The notes under the pieces are model-generated. The model was given only the letters and a program-made list of their open reading frames with translations, made no database searches and had not been told where the DNA came from. Positions 1 to 12,959 of a DNA stretch of 64,000 nt are shown here, piece after piece. How positions within the stretch are numbered: position 1 is the first letter of the stretch; each line of letters starts with the position of its first letter. The position numbers and the translations under genes are program-made. Origin of the DNA: Diadema setosum (lineage: Eukaryota > Echinodermata > Echinoidea > Diadematoida > Diadematidae); NCBI GenBank assembly GCA_033980235.1, contig CM067075.1, positions 32,043,385 to 32,107,384 of the forward strand. The letters are read 5' to 3'.

Positions 1-104
1 ACCCCTAACTCACATTTTAGAACTATTTTAAAGCACTAAAGCTGGATTTTTGTTTCATATGCAAATGGTAAATCATGCCTTCAAGAAGGAGGAATGGCTA
101 AAGA

Positions 105-126
105 GAGAGAGAGAGAGAGAGAGAGG
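105..126. repeat. (GA)n microsatellite
   Basis: About ten AG units, followed by a 104-codon open frame (50-364) with no supporting start, splice site or recognisable motif. Confidence 0.9.
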
Positions 127-999
127 GAGCATTCTCGACTCCAGCGGGCGCTTGTCAAAGACAGACATCGTACGTGCGCCGATGGGCGAGGTTCATCGTA
201 GTAAGCTAGCACGCGGCAAACAAAACGAGACCCTTCTGACTCGTGGCGTCTCAGAAGTGATTTTGGCGTGTAAGCCGATCATCGCGATGGTTCTCCCATT
301 GAGCACTCATAAAGCACGTCGAGGACACGGTGTTGTGGCGGATGCCGTATTGTATCGACTTTAGAATCCGGGCATTCGAGCGTGCAGCGACCTGTGTGGG
401 TTTTAAAGGACGGCATCTATTATGTCTATCTGTGTAAAACTCATTGCTTTATACACTCATTATTTCAGGATGATTACTTCAACTGAAAAGTGCAGTCAAC
501 TGTAATTCACCATCTTGCACCTCCAACTATTGTAAAATATCAGTAATATCAATACGTTACCATGTATTGTAATGTCTCATTACCGACCCATCGTTATCTT
601 TCGCTCATCTTTTTTTTTTTGGGGGGGGGAGACTTAAGCCTCATGATAAAAGCGATGATAGCAATGAATGGCAATGCAATCCAACAACAATAGGTAGCCA
701 AAGTAATGATGATATAACGGTAATACTACTTCGTCCACTACAGCTACTACGACTGATTAGAATGCTTATGATGGGGTTAACGCTGATAATAATCAAAATG
801 ATAATGCTGGTGCATAAGATGCATTATATACTGATATATCAAGATTTTCAATAAACATAGTTATTATTAGGACACAATACCAAATACTTGTATCATACTT
901 ATCAAATAATTATTAATGGCTACTATGTACAAAAAAGTATTGTATATTTCAGGGCATGCAGATATACCTTGATAACGGTTTGAAGTCCCCGGCTCTGGA

Positions 1000-1130
1000 G
1001 AGCAGTGAGGCTGATAATATTGATGCCTTTCGTATTCACCACAAGGTCACAACCGATGCAGTCGAGGGACTTGAACCAGGAATATTACGATTGGGAATCT
1101 TTTGCCTTATCCACTGAACCACGGGGGTTC
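1000..1130 (-). mobile_element. SINE head remnant
   Basis: Minus strand reads CCCGTGGTTCAGTGGATAAG (A box) then CCTGGTTCAAGTCCCTCG (B box). No acceptor-stem pairing, so not a functional tRNA. Confidence 0.55.
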
Positions 1131-1495
1131 CTCAAAACTAGGCCTATGCCTTTAAGAGAAAGACAACAAAAGAAGAAGACAAGAGAGAGATAGAATAGAT
1201 TCATCTCTCTTGCCCCTTTTCAAGTCATACAGTCTGTATCGACAAATAGTGGCTCATATCATTCTGTACCATAAAAATTAAAAAAAAAATTGTTAATGGT
1301 TTCCAGGTGCTTTTTTTTTGTATTTCTGGATTTTATTGATCAGATCGAAAAACATTGTGCTTTTTCACAGGTCATATGACAAATACATTTTTGACATCAC
1401 AAAACAAAAGTTTGATAGCATTCAATGATAGTAAAACTACCAGGCGTCTGATCCTTTTTTTTGGACTATAGTCTCTAACACACGTTAACACCAAT

Positions 1496-1543
1496 AATTC
1501 TAGAATCGTATAATTCTAGAATCGTATAATTCTAGAATCGTAT
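1496..1543. repeat. Three 16-bp units AATTCTAGAATCGTAT (HSE-like)
   Basis: Exact tandem copies. Each holds TTCTAGAA, an inverted pair of nGAAn pentamers as in heat-shock elements. Regulatory role is inference only. Confidence 0.85.
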
Positions 1544-2020
1544 ACACAATATTTGGTAATAGTTAGTGTTTCCACTGAAGGCTATTTTTTTCTTCCAGGT
1601 GCTTACTGCGTTGTTTGATGCTTTAGAATGAAACGTAATCACCGCTCACTGTGTTTAGATAACTGCAAAGCCACTTCACGTATAACAGGAGAGGGGAAAA
1701 CATTTGAACTCAAGAATACTTTGGGGTCTTTCATTCGAATCTCACGTAACGTTCGGCTTCAGAGAGTGATAACAAAGTCCATCAACACCATTCAACTTTG
1801 CTTTTCTAAACATAGCACTCTTTTGTTCCTCGTTTTGCTGTCGAACACAAGTAGCGTCAGTAAAGACAGAAAGCAAAGCACTTCGAATACCGACCATCAA
1901 TCCATCATTTCTCGTTGCTAAGCTCCCATCCTTTTACCGTCGCGGCATGAAGCAAATCATTAATTTAATATTCATCGCGGACTGGTGGCCTTTTGTTGCC
2001 ATCTGTCATAAACAGCTGTT

Positions 2021-2115
2021 CGGGACAAACAAAACCGTAAGCGGGACAAACAAAATCATACGCCGGACAAACAAGATCATACGCGGGACAAACAAGATCA
2101 TAAGCGGGACAAACA
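2021..2115. repeat. 21-bp tandem repeat, about 4.5 units
   Basis: Units CGGGACAAACAAAATCATACG with 1-3 changes each at 2021, 2042, 2063, 2084 and 2105. Overlapping frames on both strands are repeat-derived. Confidence 0.85.
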
Positions 2116-5100
2116 CTCACAGTGCTCTTTAAGCAGTGTGTCAAGGGAATCCGCATACCCGTGCTACTTACACTGATCGATGCCACTTGATTTAAAAGAA
2201 AGACCGGGAGGGGGAAAAAAAACTGGTAGACACAGGGAGAATGACTATTGTATTTGGAGAAACAATTGAACCGTGCCATGAAAAGCACACAACTGTGAAA
2301 ACGGCAAAGTCCCTTTTGCCGTTCATTCGTGACTAAGGCGTCAATTGATCCATACCAATTTCGCATCGCTCTCCCTTGCATATAGTTTTTCTCTTTCTTT
2401 TTGGGCGGAAAGCTCTATTTTTATCACATTTGATCCCCCAGAAAGTGATGCTCGGATTGATAGGTATGTCAGCGTTGGATGCATGAACTGGCAATTCCGT
2501 GACGATCGAAGTTTGGATGGAGTGTCCGAGGGATGCCGAGATGACCTGTTTCGGTTTTGGGGAATAAGGGATCAGACATTCACAAGACACCTTCTCCGAT
2601 GTAGACTGGCCAGAAAAAGATAACCAGGTATAAAATCGTAGCTATAATGTTATAGTGTTAGTCATTATTATGTTATTTGTAATGCTGTAGAAAATCTTCT
2701 TTACTGGTGTAGTTTTTCCGTATACAGCTAGTACAGCTAGCACCCTCACTAGCTTTGTTTCTCTTTTTTTTTTCGTGGCATTTCAGAAAATTCCCAGGGA
2801 GATATCTGCATGCAGCTGAGATCTGAATTAAGTGCCTCAATATAGAAATACTTAGCTAAAACTGATTTATTCTATAGGAGTTCTGTTCTTTCCCGTCATT
2901 TGTTTGTTTGTTTGTTTGTTTCTGTTCATCTGTCAATAATGACAACTTTCGCAGAGGACAATCGGGCAATACTTCTACAGCACAACGAGCTGTACCATGT
3001 CTATATTTTATTTGATCTAATTCCGATACAATACAAACTGTTTCCAAATTTATACAAATTGAGCACGTTTTTCTGGCAGACCCCAAGGGGTGGGGGATGT
3101 CCAAAATGAGTTACAGAGGTGCACAAAGGGAACTCGTAGACCAAAGAAAGCTGAACTTGCAACACTTACAAATTATACGACGATATGGATGACAAGCGTG
3201 TTGATTCAAATGTGATATTCCCACGGAAATAAGGAAATAATGTTGTTTTTGTATATAGTTGGTCATCAGAATAGATAAAAAAACAAAAATTTATCAAGAC
3301 GTCAAGAAAAGATTGGTGACATGCTTGAAAATGTGACCGTTTGTAGTATCAATAAACTAGGGTTAAATTGGAAATAGATGTTAGCAAAGGAACCTCGTCA
3401 TTTTTTGTTCTTTGTTCATATTTGTTTGTTTGATCATACAAGAGACATATCTTAAGCATGTTCAAGCCTCTTGATTCAATTTGCTTCACGATCATTTTCA
3501 AAAACAGTGAAATTTGATATATCAGCCCGTTTTGTTCAACTTTGCATGTTCTCTCAGAATTCAGTCGCTTTATATCATCTCAGATCAATCCGTTGGATGT
3601 TTTGAGAGATGCAGATAGCCAAAATTGAGTTCCATGTGACGGCGGACGCCATGTTGTGAAATGTACCCGTTTGATTTTTTTTTTTTTTCGATTTCAAACT
3701 TGCTGTCTGGTGACGCTCACAGCTTACACTGACACATTGCTTCTATATACACCACCCTCATTAACATCAACATCCGAGAGATCAAGTCTTCACTGAGAAC
3801 ATGGAAATGCCAATGTCTTATCTCGTTTATTGTCGGTTGTGGTATAACATAAACACACATATCATGAAAAAGGCAGTCTTTTGAGTGGTTATACCTCCAT
3901 TCTTTCCTCTGTTTTTAAGAATATGTAAGTGATTGTAGGCCTATGTGTCTCTTCTTGTGTTGATCATAGCAGGGAGGTGAGATAATATACACACTGTTCT
4001 GTTTACTTCCTGTGTGTTATTCAAATGCATGTCCAATTTCAACCAACACTTTGTATTTCCTGCTAACAATAAAGTTTGAACTTTGAAACTAAAGTTGAAG
4101 AGAAAAATATGGAACGATAAATCATTCTTTTCTACGTTAAGTCAACAACAGCAGCGATCATTGTGTGAACTAATGGGAGAGGTTAGATGTTGTTTGAACA
4201 GCCACACTCAAGGCTGTTTTTTGTTTTTTATGATTTTTTTTTTTCTGGTGCTTGTGTCGAGCGCGTATATCCGGCACCGCACGCTATAATGTACAAAGGA
4301 AAGACGAATGAAAAGAGATGAAAATAATCTCGGAATTGTTTGTTCGCGTTTCTTAGCAACGCCCTAGTAATTCAGTTGAACGACCGAAGTAGGGGCATTC
4401 CCAGTGATATCATTTATATGTATCTCAATGTCCCCCCCCCAAAAAAAAAAAAAAAAAAAAAAATGGAGTACCTGGAGCTAAATGGTTTTCAAACGATCAC
4501 AAAGAAAGAGAGAATCCAAACCTGCGTCAACATATCATTTGATATTCACTTCACTCAGAATGAGACATGGATCGTGAATAGTCGTAAAGATAATTTGGTA
4601 CTTCTGGTAAATGTAACTATGGTTGTTACATGTATTGGTCATTGCCTCTTCTTTCTAACAAGGGGATGGTCGAGCAATATATTCCCCTCGTCATCCTCCT
4701 CCTCCTCCTTCTTCGGCCCTCCCTCTTCTTTCTCATTTTCTTTTTTTCGTTTCTTCTTCTTTTTTTTCCATTCATCTTTTGTCTTCTTGATAGCTGCTCA
4801 CTGTTATCATGGGATCTTATGATAACTAAATCATTAGTTTTGTTATTCATGCCGTCTGCATCACAATCCATTATGATAATCAATCTTAGTCATATTATTT
4901 TTTGTCATCGGTGGCATTTATTGTATCCTATTTGTCAGTCCAGAAGGGCAACGTAGCCTCATAGAATAATGAAATAATGAGCAAACAATAAAGTGCTGAG
5001 ACGTAATATTTAGGAAAAAGGGAGGTAGGTTGCCACAATAAACTTCCCAGGCGGCGTTGGGGAACATTTTATCACTGTCAAGAAAGCGCCTCGGGGAAGC

Positions 5101-7452
5101 GATGGCGTGTACGGAGGATTCACATCAACTGAAAATTCACCTGCTTCTTACTGTGCGACGAACATTTGTGCAAGTTCAGAAGCACGCACACTTATTGTCC
5201 CTGATGCATATAGGTTTGACTGCTAAGAGCAACATATCACTAATGTATGAGAATTGTACTAAATGCCCTTTTTAACCAGGCTTGTCCGACGATATATCTT
5301 CAATCATAGTCATGTGAAACGATAGATTCTTAGTGTCGAAATGTACGTGATACGAACAGGTGAAATGAATGACAACTTAAAGAGGTGCTTGTTGGGGGAA
5401 ACGTCCCCATAAATGCGAACATAATAGTGAACAAAATATTTTATTGCCACATAGCCAAGGAAGGGGAAAATAAGTTATTATCATGCATTGGTTGGAGCTT
5501 ACTGCATTCTGTGTCGATGAGCTATATAGATAGATATGCCACAAATCTATTTAGGATGATTCAGGATGTAATACATCTGGGATAGCTAATGCAAGTTATG
5601 ATGCTGCAGAGCGGACTACCTTTGGATGAGTTTAGATGAGTTTACCTTCACTTTTGTCCTCTTTTTGTCTGAACAAAAAACAACAACTATGAAACAAAAT
5701 ATACCTCAGATACAAATAAAGTGCGGCACATTGACATTCGCTCTTAAACGGCATAGCAAATAAATTCTTACTCAACGATGGAAAGAGCAAAGATTAAAAA
5801 TTAACATATAAGTAATTTAGTTCTAAGGCAAGGCCTGCATATAGAGCTGGGAACAGTTTGCTTTTATTCATTTAATCATGGTTAATAAACGGCACTCAGC
5901 TGAAAGCTGTTTTTCAGCATGAGACTGCGAAATATAACAACCATAACAAGACGAACAAATACAGGATGAAAGCATTACATGAAAAAGAGGGGAAAGTCAA
6001 TATAGTAAACACAGTGTTGTATATGAAGTATATTATGTATAGCGTATAGGTTTCCCCTCCATAGTCCCTAAAACGTAGCAAAAATGATGTGTGCGTAATG
6101 AAGTAAAGCTCAAACATTATTAATACAGAGGAGAGTGAAAAAATAATTTGGTTAACGGGAAATACATGTACTTAGTTTCGGGGGCTCACCGCCCGCACTT
6201 TACACAGGGCGTAGCGACAGGTATAAACAATACTGATAGGACAAAGAGATTTTCCGTCAAATAAGTCACTTTGACCATCTGATACAAACTTTAAATGATA
6301 TTCTTTGGACAGGGTAAGTGATGTGTGTAGCTCGTTGGAGACAAGGAAAAAAACAACAACGATATCATCAAAGCATATCGTCTTCTATCAATATTGGAGT
6401 ACTGTCCATTGTGAATTTAATACGAACAGATATTGACTGGAAGTGGAAAAGTTATCATCTTGACCAAGTTCACTATTCTCTATTTCTAATTGAACAATGC
6501 AATGCAATCCTGTGTTCTCGACAAAATCTGAAATCAGATCATTTCAAGGGGAAAATACACAAACAAACAAGTTATTGTACACGCGGTGAGTTTGAGAGAT
6601 AAGTGTATCATTTCGCACAGCCACACAGACCCGATGGCTTAGGTGCGATAAGAGGTAACATTGAACGGTTTTGCACAAAAGAAATCGATAGCTGAGATCG
6701 ATAGCTATGACCTCGATGACACTTTGTCCTACAATGTACAAAAATCGATTTTATTCTTTTTTCTTCTTTTTCTTCGTGCTACCTGCGTGACACTTCTATT
6801 TCATGTGGCATTGCTGAAAGCGATGTAGTATGTCGATACAAAGCGATAATAGCACATGGGGAGAACCAGTTGACAGAGCACAGTGAGAAAATGACTTAAG
6901 AGTGTTATATCGATAGCAGCAGATGAGAGCCTGCAGGTATATGCCTTCAGGAAAATGGTTTACCTGGGAGTTAGACAAAGAAGCAGAGATAAAGGGGGTG
7001 GTGAAGAATAAAAGAGAGAAATAGATACATAGAGAGGGAGAGAAAAGATGGTGGATATAAGTATGAACAGCAAGAAAGAATCTATCTTCAACCAGATAGA
7101 CAAGTAACATGAGAAAGGTCAACGACAATAGATTTTGAGAGATATATATGACAGCTAAAAACCAAACTATTGTTCAGGGACACATACATATATATTACAA
7201 ACACACATACACATATAATGTATCCCATTACATGCATGCATCCACCTGAGTCGAGTTTATCTTCACTTTTTTTTTTTCATTTTTCCCAAACGAAATACAC
7301 AAGCAATAAGATACATTTGTCAGGAATACATTTCTGAAATGCGAAACCTTAATTTCCAACATGAAATAACAAAGCAAGTTCCTGGAATAAATTCTACTTA
7401 ATATTTTGTATAGTAATACATGTGCCAACATTTAACCGCCCCCCCCCCCCCA

Positions 7453-7483
<31 letters not shown>

Positions 7484-7984
7484 TCAAAACGTGGCGGAGT
7501 CCAATTCAAAGAACAAGCCACAAACAAATAAAAACTCCGAAGCAAAGCTTACCGAAGCTCTTTATAATATCATACTTTATTTCTATCCTTGTTGGATGAA
7601 AAAAATGAACTGAACTGAACTGAAGGCATAGATAATTGAATAACAATTAATCAAACAATCAAAATGGAAGAGATACACAAGGGGAAAAGAATTTTCAACC
7701 TCAAAGTGGCGGCTAATAAAGATCAGTGGAGGGGCTATCCGCAAGCACTGGTGATAAGAGTGGAACAAGACAGATAAACTAATTGGGACACTGCATGCGT
7801 GTAAGATATAATACGAGATGATACAAAAGAGGAGGAAGAGTGGAATATTACGTAAGATGGGGAGGAAGTACAGCATCATACCTTGAAGATGAGAGTAGAC
7901 AAGACAACATTCATCTTCGTAATCTAAGTAAATAAAGTTCCTTACAATTTTTTCTTGAAGCTTGTTAAGCTCAGATCGAGCAAA

Positions 7985-8350
7985 TTCTAGAGTTAATGCC
8001 CCATGCGGTCACATAACTCTCTGCGCCTGGCGTTGCGTCCGTAAAAATGGACAGGGCCCGGGATACAAATTGCCTCGGATGGTTTGCGCCCAAGCTACGG
8101 ATAGCTGCGTTCACTTACGGATTGCTACCAACGTTTAGTTACGGTTACTTGCGTAAGTCTGCATCCGTGAAAAAAAAAAAAAATCAACATTTTACAGACT
8201 TGGCGCCGTAATTTTTCGTTTCACTACGGGCCAGTTTACGCGTATTTACGACCCTGCGGATGCCTGCTGCGTCCACTTATTTGTATCTATTCCATTGTGA
8301 TTCGCGGCGGACGTATCAAACTCAACGCAAGCAACTATGTGACTGGGGCT
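7985..8350. mobile_element. CpG-rich MITE-like element
   Basis: GCCCCATGCGGTCACATA at the left and TATGTGACTGGGGC at the right are imperfect inverted repeats; the interior has frequent 'ttacgg' words and no ORF. Confidence 0.5.
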
Positions 8351-9066
8351 CATCTAAGACCAAGAAGCGCCATGTCAGCTGACAAAGAAAGAGATAGATA
8401 TAGCAACGTAGGATGACAGATAGGATGGGGGATAAGAAATCAGAAAAGAGGGAGTATAGGGGCGGAGTTTGAAGCGAAGCATATTTCATTTCATTCATTT
8501 CATTTTTATTTCATTTCCGGCCAAAGCATATTATATGACAATATCATATAAACAAATTAAGTACAATGTAACTTTTACATTTCCAAATGAAATTTAGATA
8601 TACGTCATTTGTTTACATGAATCAATAAACATACTAGTTGAAGAAATACATGGACAAAATGTGACTGAATCATAACAAAGAAAAGGTCGGAAATGGAGGG
8701 GACTGCTAAAAAGCCAAGCTTGTAGCTTGTATAGATGAACAAAAAAAAAGTATAGAAAAGAGACGTAATTCTCTCCAGCTAGTTGGTAAGGAATAAACAG
8801 AAAATTTAGGATATTCATTGATTATATTGTTTCCTTGTTAAAGAGAAATTTCCAGTATGAAGCTGCAACTGCAGGCAGATGTATCTGTCTGAATATTAAA
8901 ATGGCCAATAATGATATGTGCCGTGCGTCGCTTCTCCATACCGACAATATCACTCGATGTAATATACATTATCAAATCACACATTGGTCTCGCCAGCCCT
9001 GTGCTGACGAAATGTTCTGACGTCAGAACGTAGACCAGGCAGGTGCCGCAAAGTCCTCCCAAAATA

Positions 9067-9168
9067 ATGATGTTTCTAGCTTTATTCGTGGTTTTTCTTC
9101 TTCCTTTGTTGTTCACGTTTTTATACGCAGCATTCATACTATTTCATCGTAAACGGAACAAACTTTGA
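9067..9168 (+). CDS. Transmembrane micro-ORF, 33 aa
   Basis: Tandem ATGATG start, then a single continuous hydrophobic segment (FLALFVVFLLPLLFTFLYAA) followed by a basic tail HRKRNKL and TGA. This matches the layout of single-pass micropeptides with a cytosolic basic end. A perfect palindrome with a CRE core lies 38 bases upstream. Not recognised; expression unknown. Confidence 0.25.
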   Translation: MMFLALFVVFLLPLLFTFLYAAFILFHRKRNKL

Positions 9169-9516
9169 ACTGCCGGCGTTAACACCTGCTAATGAATGTC
9201 ACCAAATTGATTCACTGCGCAGTCTATTCAGCACAATGCTTTTTCAATGTATACTGACGCAGAGATAAATAAGTAGATAGACGTAGAGAGAGAGAGAGAG
9301 ATAGGGGGAGGGTGCTGCGGGAGAAATGGAATCAGATGAGAGTAGAGAAAAAACCCGGAAGACTTAAACATCGGAGAAAAATTCTCAAGACCTAACGGAA
9401 GTCAGTTTTAATCTGTCAATGATTGATTTTTTTTTCTCTCTCTCTTTCTGATTGAATAATGAAAGTCAATTTAGCACACGCAACAGGTGAAATGCAGCAC
9501 ATCGGGAAAATTTGTA

Positions 9517-9524
<8 letters not shown>

Positions 9525-9551
<27 letters not shown>

Positions 9552-9586
9552 TCTTCTGTCTGTCTCCTTTCTATCTCTCATTCTAT

Positions 9587-9625
<39 letters not shown>
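9525..9625. repeat. (CT)n then (TA)n microsatellites
   Basis: CT run at about 9521-9548, TA run at about 9590-9625. A longer TA run lies at 9788-9866. Confidence 0.95.
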
Positions 9626-9629
<4 letters not shown>

Positions 9630-9787
9630 AGTTGGCACCTTAGGGAGACATATTGGGGGGAAGTGTCTTCATTAGGGAGACAAATGGACAATTTTCGTGT
9701 CTCCATTGCGTAAATTGCCATTGAACATGTATTTTAAAATTTGCATATAAAACAAATGGAAATGTCTTCCAAATGACCCATCTAGGA

Positions 9788-9794
9788 GTATATA

Positions 9795-9865
<71 letters not shown>

Positions 9866-9866
9866 T
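9788..9866. repeat. (TA)n microsatellite
   Basis: Nearly 80 bases of TA with rare G or C interruptions. All frames here are low complexity. Confidence 0.95.
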
Positions 9867-10471
9867 TATTTTGTAACAAAAATACATGTATATAGAAACA
9901 CGTTATAATGTTAATATTAAAGATAATGATTATGTGATATCTAATGATTAAATCTTTCGTCTTAGGTTTGGAAACGCTGCAATGAATATTAAATAGGGAA
10001 ACGATAAATTCAGTAATGATAGGGACAAAACGATTCCACGTATATAGATAACATCAAAAGCCTGAAAATGCCCACTTAGACACCACTTTCTAGAATGTGT
10101 TGACATTAGATTCATCGCTTCGGAAACACGTGGCATCTTTCTATGTTTCGTCTTGCGCCATTGATTTTTGTGTGTACGTTTATGGGTGTGTGTTATTCCT
10201 ATCTTTATCCATATGCCATAAATCATCTTTGCTAATGTGTTAAATGGGTCAACGGGGTACAGGTCACGAATAGGGATTTTTTTTTTTTTTGGGGGGGGGG
10301 AGATGTTATTCTCTTTCTTGCCCAGAACTTATGTAGTTTGCAGTTTCAGGAGGTTATTTTTCATCTTTTTTGACGTAGTTCCAATTAAACACCAAAAGGA
10401 AACTGAAGATAATAATATCTAGCTGGTTTTGATCATAATATTTTAGACATCAGAGCCTGAGTGCAATTTTG

Positions 10472-10497
10472 ATGTGTGTGTGTGTGTGTGTGTGTGA
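10472..10497. repeat. (TG)n microsatellite
   Basis: Thirteen TG units. Confidence 0.95.
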
Positions 10498-10749
10498 GTG
10501 CTGAATTTATTCGAAAGAAACTCCCAGAGATTCAGCTGGATCACTGTGCATTCACTTATTGCTCCCTTCTCTTAATTTGCGGAAGGCTTTCAAACTTTGT
10601 CTCACGCTGTATTTCATCTTGTCTCTTTCTTGACGCAGATGTAAACGACGTAATCCAGCATTCTCACTGCCTTCGATGCTGCTCCCTCGTGCCGCATCCT
10701 GGACGTTAAGGGGAAGCAGAACTTGATAGAGACCAAAAAGAATCGACAA

Positions 10750-11440
10750 CTCGATTTCCCGCCATACTTTTTCGCACCACGTGACTGCTTAAACGAGAGA
10801 GAGTTCGCTCATCTACGTCACTCTGTCGTATCGTCTGCTGCCATACGATCCTGTATAGACGACTGCGGAACAACGTCAGCAGCATGTATCTTTACATATT
10901 GACACATTAGACAATGAACATCCGAAGTCGCTGGCGTTCGATGCTTGTCCGACTTCACAAGTTCACATTGCCTTCTCGGTCGCTGGTTGACGCTAGACTT
11001 CCTCGGAATGTCTCTTGCAGCATCGCACAGAGAGAGATGGAGGTAACGTGCCAATGAAATGTTTTCACTGAGATCACAGGTAAACGTCGCTGGAGTTGAA
11101 TGTTTTCAATGTGTCTTCAGGTGCGACTGATTCGAGTAAATGCTCCCTCCACGCGTGTGAAAACTCAACCAGTTTTGCGTTAGTAGATAGCGGTTCATCT
11201 CGTAAGAATTCTGCACCAGTCACTACTAATGCGGTATATTTAAATGCCGCATTGCGAGGGAGAAAAAAAAAAACAGCTAGAGCTGCTGCAACAAAAAGCA
11301 ATCCTGTGAAGTCGTCATTCTTTTGTTTCTGTGTTTTGTGAAGGTGAAAACGAAAATGTAATCGAAATTGTTACCACGCAGAAGTGCGATTTTTGATTTT
11401 GGTGGAAAAACCATCCCTTCTTTCCCATCCTTCCTCCCAT
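10750..11440 (+). promoter_or_regulatory. CpG-richer region upstream of the 369-aa gene
   Basis: Contains a CACGTG E-box at about 10780, an exon-like stretch ending GATGGAG|GTAACG near 11042, and overlapping frames on both strands with no clear winner. It may hold a 5' UTR exon and promoter for the downstream ORF. Inferred from composition and position. Confidence 0.3.
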
Positions 11441-11474
11441 CCAGCCATGATCAGCAGTGAGTGTCGATGGAAGC

Positions 11475-12584
11475 ATGAAGGAATCGGGACATTCGACTGA
11501 TGAGATTGGGATGTTAGACGACCCTGAGGAGCATTCTCCAGACGGGCGAAGGCAGGAACACGGCATGATCATCGCGGACGACCATTCGACCCGGAAATCG
11601 ATATCGGCAATCAAATCATCCAGCGAGGCGAAGCGAGTGATTAATGAGCTGCTGACGACGCGGAAATCGAATGTCGCCAGGGCGAAGGATGGCTGTGATG
11701 AGGTTCGCCGAAGCTTGGGACCGCGCGACGGCGAGTCGGCCGGTCAGGATCCTACTCCACAAGGTCCGACGACAAACAGGATTTCTGGGGCGGCTGATAT
11801 CGCTGTCGCGAACACTGTGCGACATATCGCTGGAAGGTTGTTAACCAGGGAAGTGCCGCGGAGGAGTAAGAGCGAAACGCATCTCGAACAACCGCTGCCG
11901 GAGCTCGACGCAAGTCAGAAGTGTGTTTCAATGACGCGTTTAGTGACCTTATCGCCAAAGATCGTACGGTCGCGGGGTGCAGCTACCACGTATGACAATC
12001 AGCCTACATATGCAATGCGCGTAGCGGTTGGCAATGAACTCACTGACGGTAAAGGCGCAAGTAGCCCGAAATCCCCAGGGTTTTACAGTCGCAAGCTTCA
12101 ACAGAACCAGCAGCATAGGCAACAGCTTCAAGACTTTGCGCGACAAAACCAGCAGCACAATTCGCCACCACCGTCTCACAAGTCGGCGAAGGTCAGGCAG
12201 AAAGCCAAGCAAGATTCTTCTCTTACGTTCTTCGGCAAACGTAAGAAGCCGCAGAGCAGTACGAATGCCGGCAGGTTCCGCGACAAGGACGAGTTCAAGT
12301 TCAGCCCGGCCAGTGAAAGACGACACAAGACGGGCGAACCCTCAACTCGACTGGGCATCGCAGCGGGCGATGCCGCAAAGGACCCACCTCGCGCGAAGCC
12401 CTTGCGCGAACGATCTTTCGACATGACGTTCCCGGGCTACGACGTGCGTTACGATGTCCGCCTCGACCCGAAGATCGAGCTTCCTCAGCTGACCGACGTG
12501 GAGAAGGAGATCGAGGAGGAGTTCCGAAAGAAGTCCGTGGATAAGTGCCGACGTTGGATGAATCGATGGATGCCTGTCGATTAG
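11475..12584 (+). CDS. Uncharacterised basic, disordered protein, 369 aa
   Basis: A single long open frame in DNA that is clearly GC-richer than its surroundings. The start is the first ATG (11475), giving MKESGHSTDEIGML; an in-frame TGA sits at 11448. A pyrimidine tract ending CCATCCAG at about 11443 may be a splice acceptor, so a 5' UTR exon upstream is possible. The protein is hydrophilic, rich in S, K, R, Q and D. It has a Q/H-rich run (about residues 207-230), basic patches (KVRQKAKQ, GKRKKPQ), a motif FDMTFPGYDVRYDVRLDPKI, and a charged C-terminal helix VEKEIEEEFRKKSVDKCRRW ending NRWMPVD. No signal peptide or membrane segment. I do not recognise the family; the C-terminal 50 residues look the most conserved in style. 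No AATAAA was seen just downstream. Confidence 0.75.
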   Translation: MKESGHSTDEIGMLDDPEEHSPDGRRQEHGMIIADDHSTRKSISAIKSSSEAKRVINELLTTRKSNVARAKDGCDEVRRSLGPRDGESAGQDPTPQGPTTNRISGAADIAVANTVRHIAGRLLTREVPRRSKSETHLEQPLPELDASQKCVSMTRLVTLSPKIVRSRGAATTYDNQPTYAMRVAVGNELTDGKGASSPKSPGFYSRKLQQNQQHRQQLQDFARQNQQHNSPPPSHKSAKVRQKAKQDSSLTFFGKRKKPQSSTNAGRFRDKDEFKFSPASERRHKTGEPSTRLGIAAGDAAKDPPRAKPLRERSFDMTFPGYDVRYDVRLDPKIELPQLTDVEKEIEEEFRKKSVDKCRRWMNRWMPVD

Positions 12585-12959
12585 CCTGTAGCTCCGATCG
12601 ACAAGCTACAAGACACGTCACCAATCTGCTCTCAAACTGAATATTTGCAGCGGAAGTAATTCCACCATTTACATTTGTACACCATTGTTTTACATAACCC
12701 TCATTTATAATGTGGAGAAAAGTAAGAAATCTGCTTCAATTGGTGGAAGATGTAGACGTTGTCACCTGGGCAGCGTAACATCAAAGTGAACGTTTGATTC
12801 GGACAGGATGAAATCAATCGTATATGTAATCTGACTGATCAAACATGGTACAGTTTCGGTTGTGACGGGACTTCAGGTTTCCAACATTTTTAATGGTAAT
12901 TTTTTGAGAGAATGAGAATCTTTTTTGAAATATGGAAGAGCACATAATTCTAAGAGGAA

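Larger units (their letters stand above)
130..9066. other. Intergenic, no supported gene
   Basis: Apart from the repeats listed, I see only short unrelated open frames and low-complexity tracts, including a pair of overlapping frames at 2333-2623 that end near a donor-like CCAG|GTATAA and lack any motif. Confidence 0.6.

Noticed and set aside
50..364. 104-codon plus-strand frame at the window start
   Set aside because: Opens through a (GA)n repeat; remainder has no motif, and the minus strand is not clearly coding.
1005..1130. Possible tRNA gene on the minus strand
   Set aside because: A and B boxes are present but no acceptor-stem pairing or tRNA-length fold; called a SINE remnant.
4340..4956. 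Open frames of 85-160 codons on both strands
   Set aside because: They depend on poly-A and (TTC)n-type low-complexity tracts and have no recognisable motif.
11074..11341. Overlapping 75-81 codon frames on both strands
   Set aside because: Neither has a supported start or splice site; one gets its hydrophobic look from a T-run.
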